DNA of 9,237 bases. Source: Thermohalobaculum sp038524325 (GTDB taxonomy: Bacteria; Pseudomonadota; Alphaproteobacteria; Rhodobacterales; Rhodobacteraceae). The translations under genes and the position numbers were made by a program. Of the stretch, positions 6,345 through 9,237 are shown piece after piece; within the stretch, counting starts at the first letter, position 1; every line of letters begins with the position of its first letter. Under the pieces are notes generated by a model, which saw only the letters and a program-made list of their open reading frames with translations, did not search any database and had not been told where the DNA came from. The DNA is taken from the NCBI GenBank assembly GCA_038524325.1, contig JBCBIS010000170.1:1-9237 (forward strand), written 5' to 3'.

Positions 6345-7034
6345 CTATTCCGACCAGAGGTAATCTTCAAGCCGCTCCAATGAAGGGATCGTCAGGGTCC
6401 GGCCCTCCCGCTCGATCAACCCGGCCTGGCTCAGCTTCGACATATCGCGGCCCACGGATTCCCGCTGCCCCGCGATCAACACCGCCAGTTCCTGCTGCGT
6501 TGGTACGGGGTCGATCACCGCCCGGTCCTCTCCAACCAGATTGGTCTTGCCCAGCTCGAGCAGTTCATAGACCAGCCGTTGCTCCGCGTTCATCGTGGTG
6601 ACATTGGTCATGCGGATCGAGAGATGCCGGATGCGGTCGACCATATAGTTCAGGAACGCCCGCATCACCCGCGTGTCCGTGTCCATGACATGGTTGTAAT
6701 TGACCGCCGACATCCGCGCGACACGACATTCCGAAATGGCGATTACATTGGTCGAACGCGGCAGACCATCGATCGCCGCGAAAATGCCGAACCCCTCGCC
6801 CGGAGGAAGCTCGGACATCAGCACTTCCTTGCCGTTATTGGTATACGTGGCCGCCCGCGCCTTGCCCGCGAGGATGAAGTAGACATCGTCCTCCAGCTCA
6901 TCCTCGCTGACGATCAGCGCCCTGGGCTGAAACGTCGATTCGGTCCAGTATTGCGCCAGGGCAGCGCAGCCCTCGGCGCCGCAGGCCTTCAAAGTGCTGG
7001 TTTCCGGAAAGCTTTCCCAGAGTTCTTTGCCCAT
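6345..7034 (-). CDS. Crp/Fnr-family transcriptional regulator
   Basis: This is a 229-residue regulator with an N-terminal cyclic-nucleotide-type beta-barrel (about 15-115), a dimerisation helix (about 115-150) and a C-terminal Crp-type winged helix-turn-helix (about 178-218). The recognition helix GQRESVGRDM (189-198) carries R191, E192 and R196 in the spacing of E. coli CRP R180, E181 and R185, which read TGTGA. The phosphate-binding cassette reads GEGFGIFAAIDGLPRS (79-94). Arg93 and Ser94 are kept, but the Glu expected after the second Gly is Ile84. Cysteines 18, 23 and 103 do not form an FNR 4Fe-4S set. ATG 7034 was chosen because the predicted promoter lies at 7136-7164. An in-frame TTG at 7136 would add 34 residues but coincides with the -10 box. 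A perfect CRP operator sits 169 bp upstream, pointing to autoregulation. Confidence 0.88.
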   Translation of the reverse strand: MGKELWESFPETSTLKACGAEGCAALAQYWTESTFQPRALIVSEDELEDDVYFILAGKARAATYTNNGKEVLMSELPPGEGFGIFAAIDGLPRSTNVIAISECRVARMSAVNYNHVMDTDTRVMRAFLNYMVDRIRHLSIRMTNVTTMNAEQRLVYELLELGKTNLVGEDRAVIDPVPTQQELAVLIAGQRESVGRDMSKLSQAGLIEREGRTLTIPSLERLEDYLWSE

Positions 7035-7135
7035 ATTTCTGCACGATGCACGCGCATCGCCCCCTTTGGTCAGCGGAATGGACAGGTGCTCGTTCCGGTC
7101 TTCCGCCGCCGTGACCCCAGATCGTGTTGGGCGCA

Positions 7136-7164
7136 ATTTTATTGCTGGAATGCATCACTCCCAA
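7136..7164 (-). promoter_or_regulatory. Predicted sigma-70-type promoter of the Crp/Fnr-family gene
   Basis: On the minus strand, TTGGGA (7164-7159), a 17-bp spacer and TAAAAT (7141-7136) match consensus at four and five of six positions. Predicted transcription starts near 7129, giving a leader of about 95 nt before ATG 7034. It also argues against translation from TTG 7136. The CRP operator is centred about 81 bp upstream of this start. Confidence 0.5.
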
Positions 7165-7202
7165 GGTAAATTGGGCCAAATTGAGGCAAATTCTCAACTC
7201 AG

Positions 7203-7218
7203 TGTGAGGATTATCACA
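7203..7218. promoter_or_regulatory. Perfect CRP-type operator TGTGA-N6-TCACA
   Basis: TGTGA (7203-7207), GGATTA, TCACA (7214-7218) is an exact match to the E. coli CRP core consensus on both half-sites. It lies in the intergenic region upstream of a regulator gene whose recognition helix has CRP-type contact residues. It could serve the regulator promoter on the minus strand (centre near -81) and/or a plus-strand transcript (centre at -41.5 if that RNA starts at 7252). Confidence 0.7.
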
Positions 7219-7250
7219 GTCCGCAAATCGACCGGGGGCTTATCTGAACA

Positions 7251-7373
7251 TCAGCTTGGGACAATCCTCGGCATCCCCGCAAGGACCAAGGAACCAGGTC
7301 ACAAGCTGAGGGCGTGAGTTGTGTGAATCGAGTTGCGTCGCGGGCGGTCTTCTCCGGGACCGCCCGCATTTTC
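7251..7373 (+). ncRNA. Candidate small RNA ending at an intrinsic terminator
   Basis: A good plus-strand terminator at 7340-7372 has no plus-strand gene upstream; the nearest ends at 5165. Just before it, TCAGCTTG (7251-7258) and CAAGCTGA (7302-7309) form a perfect 8-bp stem enclosing 43 nt. The core CRP site is centred at 7210.5, exactly -41.5 relative to a start at 7252, the class II activation position. TATCTG (7241-7246) could be a poor -10 (three of six). The resulting RNA would be about 120 nt: a 5' stem, a single-stranded linker and a terminator hairpin. No convincing open reading frame with a ribosome site lies in it. The terminator is well supported; the start and the RNA itself are inferred, and no known sRNA family was recognised. 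Confidence 0.42.
7340..7372 (+). terminator. Intrinsic terminator, plus strand
   Basis: GCGGGCGGTC (7340-7349), an 8-nt loop and GACCGCCCGC (7358-7367) form a perfect 10-bp GC-rich stem, followed by ATTTTC (7368-7373). The T-tract is on the plus side only; on the minus side GACGCAAC follows. It could still act weakly on minus-strand transcripts of the carboxypeptidase gene, whose stop codon is 85 bp away. Confidence 0.7.
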
Positions 7374-7451
7374 ATCTCGATACAGGCGACCCCCCTCAGC
7401 ATTCCCGTGACCCGGGCCGACAGATGAGACCCCCTCCGGCCGCGCGTGCTG

Positions 7452-8777
7452 TCACCGGCCGGGAGACAGCCGGTCCGGCGCTTCGGTGCGGCACAGCCGG
7501 CCGAGCGTCTTGCAAACCGCCGTCGCCTCCGCTTTCGAGAACCCCTCGAAACGCACATCATAAACCGTGGCCCCCGAACCCGAGCGGCGTTGCGCGATGA
7601 CCGATTCGGTGTCGCCGAGGTCCAGATTGCGTCGCCCTGCGATGGCCGCCAGCCGGGCAACAGCGCCGGCTTCATCGGTATAGCTGCCTGCCACGACCGC
7701 CCATCCGGGCCGCTGCGGGGGAATGGGCATGCCGGGCTGACGCGAGGGTTTTCCCGCGCGTGCCGGGTCCACTGCGCCGCCCCGCTGACGGGGCCGCTCC
7801 GCATAGGTCGGGGCGAGGCGCGAGCTTGGATCCACCGCCGCATGGGCCGGAGAGCTGAGCGCCGCGGCCAGAGCGGCGAGGCCCGTCGGCTGGCTTCCGG
7901 GACGGGGCAAGGGCAGGGGAGCGCGCGCCACCTCGACCCCCGCCGATTGGCCGGGCCGGTGCACGGCCACCCGGGTCTTTGCCCGCTGGAAGCCCATGTC
8001 GAGCAATTCCGCTACCCGTGCATTCCGCCACCGCGAACTCTTGCCGCCCATCACCACGGCGATGACCCGTTTCGAGCCCCGTTGCGCGGTCGCGACGAGA
8101 TTGTATCCGGCGGCCCGTGTATAGCCGGTCTTCAGCCCTTCAATCCCACGATATGTGCCGAGCAGGCGATTGGTGGTCCAGATCCGCCGCCCCGCCGCAC
8201 GCTCCGTCTTGCGGCTGAAGATGTTGTAATACTGGGGAAAATCATAGAAGAGATGCCGCGCCAGCCGCGCCTGATCGCGCGCGGTTGTCAGATGGCCCGA
8301 GCGGGTCAGCCCATGCGGGTTGCGATAGGTGGTCGATGACATGCCGAGCTGCCGCGCCTTCGAGGTCATCATCTGCGCGAACCGTTTCTCCGAGCCGCCG
8401 ATCGCCTCGGCCAGCACCACGGCGGCGTCATTCGCCGACTTGATTGCCGTGGCCCGGATCATGTCGCGGATCGTCACCCGCTCACCGGCCCGGAGCCTCA
8501 GGCGAGAGCCGGTTTGTGCCGCCGCTTTCCGGCTGACCCGAACCCTGGTGCCGAGATTGATGTGCCCATGTTCGACGGCCTCGAACGCCAGATAGAGGGT
8601 CATCATCTTGGTCAGTGAAGCGGGATGTTGGCGCCGATCGGCCCCGCGCGCATGCATGACCCGCCCATCGCGCATGTCCATCACCATCGCCGCGTAAGGC
8701 GCAGCCTGCGCCGAGCCGCCCGACATCAGGACCGCAACGCACAGTCCGCACAATAAGATACGAAGTCCACTAAGCAT
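7452..8777 (-). CDS. Periplasmic D-alanyl-D-alanine carboxypeptidase (PBP5-type, S11 family) with C-terminal SPOR domain
   Basis: This enzyme trims the terminal D-Ala from peptidoglycan pentapeptides in the periplasm. The protein has 441 residues. A signal peptide (1-25, cleavage after SAQA) is followed by the penicillin-binding catalytic domain (about 27-275). It has the three active-site motifs S54-L-T-K57, S114-A-N116 and K216-T-G218. A Pro/Ala/Arg-rich linker (about 276-356) leads to a SPOR domain (about 357-430; GWAVVAGSYTDEAGA … VYDVRFEGFSKAEA), which binds denuded glycan strands at division sites. The E. coli PBP5 amphipathic membrane anchor is absent; SPOR seems to replace it as the localisation device, a common arrangement in alphaproteobacteria. 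AGGA stands 10 nt before the ATG. A promoter is predicted at 8864-8892. The biochemical call is secure; assignment to one dac paralogue is not possible. Confidence 0.93.
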   Translation of the reverse strand: MLSGLRILLCGLCVAVLMSGGSAQAAPYAAMVMDMRDGRVMHARGADRRQHPASLTKMMTLYLAFEAVEHGHINLGTRVRVSRKAAAQTGSRLRLRAGERVTIRDMIRATAIKSANDAAVVLAEAIGGSEKRFAQMMTSKARQLGMSSTTYRNPHGLTRSGHLTTARDQARLARHLFYDFPQYYNIFSRKTERAAGRRIWTTNRLLGTYRGIEGLKTGYTRAAGYNLVATAQRGSKRVIAVVMGGKSSRWRNARVAELLDMGFQRAKTRVAVHRPGQSAGVEVARAPLPLPRPGSQPTGLAALAAALSSPAHAAVDPSSRLAPTYAERPRQRGGAVDPARAGKPSRQPGMPIPPQRPGWAVVAGSYTDEAGAVARLAAIAGRRNLDLGDTESVIAQRRSGSGATVYDVRFEGFSKAEATAVCKTLGRLCRTEAPDRLSPGR

Positions 8778-8863
8778 GAGAGTGGTTCCTGCTCAAAGTT
8801 TGCCTCATGTCGCCGGGTCCTCATTGAACGGGATCCTGGTCGACGCTCCTGCCTGTGGATAGA

Positions 8864-8892
8864 ATAATAACACACTGTGATTACGATGAGAA
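8864..8892 (-). promoter_or_regulatory. Predicted promoter of the carboxypeptidase gene
   Basis: On the minus strand, TTCTCA (8892-8887), a 17-bp spacer and TATTAT (8869-8864) match sigma-70 consensus at four and five of six positions. Predicted start is near 8857, giving an 80-nt leader before ATG 8777. It is divergent from the phasin promoter. Confidence 0.45.
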
Positions 8893-8953
8893 TCCCCTTT
8901 TCCTTAACGAGGAGCAAAGACCGCACCGGGCGCGAGCCATACCTCAGCAGTTG

Positions 8954-8974
8954 TTTTTGTGCAGTGCAAAAAAA
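8954..8974. promoter_or_regulatory. Palindrome upstream of the phasin promoter, possible PhaR site
   Basis: A T5 run, G, TGCA-G-TGCA and an A-tract form an 11-bp-arm palindrome with one mismatch, centred on G8964. It ends 3 bp before the phasin -35 and its centre is about 49 bp before the predicted start. TGC/GCA-rich palindromes are the kind of target described for the PHA repressor PhaR in Paracoccus and Rhodobacter. The A-tract may also act as an UP-like element. Assignment to PhaR is inference. Confidence 0.45.
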
Positions 8975-8977
8975 CTC

Positions 8978-9006
8978 TTGACGCGCTGCACCATGAAATA
9001 TATAAG
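8978..9006 (+). promoter_or_regulatory. Strong sigma-70-type promoter of the phasin gene
   Basis: TTGACG (8978-8983), a 17-bp spacer and TATAAG (9001-9006) each match consensus at five of six positions with ideal spacing. Predicted start is near 9013, giving a leader of about 58 nt. This fits the high expression typical of phasins. Confidence 0.75.
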
Positions 9007-9018
9007 GGCAGCACAGCA

Positions 9019-9035
9019 GACGGCGCGGAGCCGTC
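9019..9035 (+). other. 5' leader hairpin of the phasin mRNA
   Basis: GACGGC (9019-9024), loop GCGGA, GCCGTC (9030-9035) is a perfect 6-bp stem that starts about 6 nt from the predicted 5' end. Hairpins this close to the 5' end commonly protect abundant mRNAs from decay. No T-tract follows, so it is not a terminator. Confidence 0.4.
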
Positions 9036-9070
9036 CCGGACATCCAAACTGAATCTGTGGAGAGGAAGAC

Positions 9071-9237
9071 ATGGCCACCAAAGCCGCGCCAGCCAAAAAA
9101 ATCGAAGATCTGACCGCCGAGGCTCAGAAGACCGTCGAAGAGAACATGGAGAAAGTCTCCAAAGGTCTCGAAGACGCGACCGCTTTCGGCCAAGAGAACA
9201 TGGACGCGATCGTCGCTTCCTCGAAAATCGCCGTGAA
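9071..9237 (+). CDS. phaP: Phasin, PHA granule-associated protein (N-terminal part, runs off window)
   Basis: Phasins coat polyhydroxyalkanoate granules and limit their size. The 55 visible residues begin MATKAAPAKKIEDLTAEAQK and continue as an amphipathic, Glu/Lys-rich helix with the repeated block ENMEKV / ENMDAI (about 25-30 and 44-49), typical of alphaproteobacterial phasin_2-type proteins. There is no signal peptide, as expected for a cytoplasmic protein. Codon use favours AAG/AAA, GAA/GAG and CTC, with less G/C at third positions than nearby genes, which fits a highly expressed gene. GAGAGGAAG lies 4-5 nt before the ATG and a near-consensus promoter is upstream. The C-terminus lies outside the window, so length and family subtype cannot be checked. 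Confidence 0.87.
   Translation, partial: MATKAAPAKKIEDLTAEAQKTVEENMEKVSKGLEDATAFGQENMDAIVASSKIAV

Larger units (their letters stand above)
7035..7451. other. 417-bp intergenic region between the regulator and carboxypeptidase genes
   Basis: No protein gene is supported here. The region holds the regulator's predicted promoter and leader (7035-7164), the CRP operator (7203-7218), the candidate small RNA (7251-7373) and its terminator. A local A/T-rich block at 7135-7215 contrasts with the GC-rich surroundings and marks the control region. Nothing was recognised in 7374-7451. Confidence 0.75.

Noticed and set aside
5347..6363. A 338-codon open frame on the plus strand opposite the epimerase gene.
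   Set aside because: Low-complexity Arg/Gln/His composition, no domain, and it spans the epimerase promoter. The minus-strand frame matches WbpP throughout.
7034..7136. An N-terminal extension of the Crp-like protein from TTG 7136 (34 extra residues).
   Set aside because: The TTG overlaps the predicted -10 box, has no Shine-Dalgarno, and the extension is unlike the family, which typically starts near the LWE.FP motif just after ATG 7034.
7319..7600. A 93-codon plus-strand open frame starting at TTG near the terminator.
   Set aside because: It would be translated across the intrinsic terminator and into the antisense of the carboxypeptidase gene, with no ribosome site.
8876..8880. A TGTGA half-site upstream of the carboxypeptidase gene.
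   Set aside because: There is no partner TCACA at six-base spacing on either side, so it is not a CRP operator.
8855..9052. A 65-codon open frame (GTG start) upstream of the phasin gene.
   Set aside because: It has no ribosome site and runs through the divergent carboxypeptidase promoter, the palindrome and the phasin promoter; composition is not protein-like.

Overview
The window looks like chromosomal DNA of a GC-rich alphaproteobacterium, most likely order Rhodobacterales. This rests on the strong G/C third-position bias, a phasin (PHA granule protein) with a consensus sigma-70-type promoter, a SPOR-tailed D-Ala-D-Ala carboxypeptidase and a molybdate ABC transporter. No phage, IS, CRISPR, tRNA or rRNA signals were seen. 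Positions 333-342 are a run of ten Ns.

Layout. (1) 1-1034, minus strand: the 5' part of modB, overlapped by modA, whose 3' end is broken by the N run. (2) 1178-5165, plus strand: a tight four-gene operon. It encodes a HAD phosphatase fused to a UbiA-type prenyltransferase resembling DPPR synthase, a GtrA-family membrane protein, a DprE1-like FAD oxidase and a DprE2-like short-chain reductase. The last three match the order Rv3789-Rv3790-Rv3791 of Mycobacterium tuberculosis. Together with the prenyltransferase they form a near-complete predicted route from PRPP and polyprenyl phosphate to polyprenyl-phosphoryl-D-arabinofuranose, a lipid-linked arabinose donor best known from mycobacteria. (3) 5182-6195, minus strand: a WbpP/TviC-like UDP-GlcNAc(A) 4-epimerase. 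It has its own predicted, nearly leaderless promoter, overlapped by a 15-bp palindrome. (4) 6345-7034, minus strand: a Crp/Fnr-family regulator whose recognition helix carries the E. coli CRP-type R-E-x-x-G-R residues. (5) 7035-7451: a 417-bp gap without a protein gene. It holds a predicted promoter for the regulator, a perfect TGTGA-N6-TCACA CRP operator, and a structured stretch ending in an intrinsic terminator on the plus strand. No plus-strand gene lies upstream of that terminator, so a small RNA is the natural reading. (6) 7452-8777, minus strand: a secreted PBP5-type D-Ala-D-Ala carboxypeptidase with a C-terminal SPOR domain. (7) 8778-9237: divergent promoters, a palindrome next to the phasin promoter, and the 5' part of phaP.

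The main theme is cell-surface glycan chemistry (lipid-linked arabinose and an amino-sugar epimerase) beside peptidoglycan trimming and a global-type regulator. The arabinosyltransferase and the glycan acceptor are not in this window. The two strongest leads are the arabinose-donor cassette, with its HAD-UbiA fusion and its Thr in place of the benzothiazinone-target Cys of DprE1, and the CRP operator / orphan-terminator region at 7203-7372.
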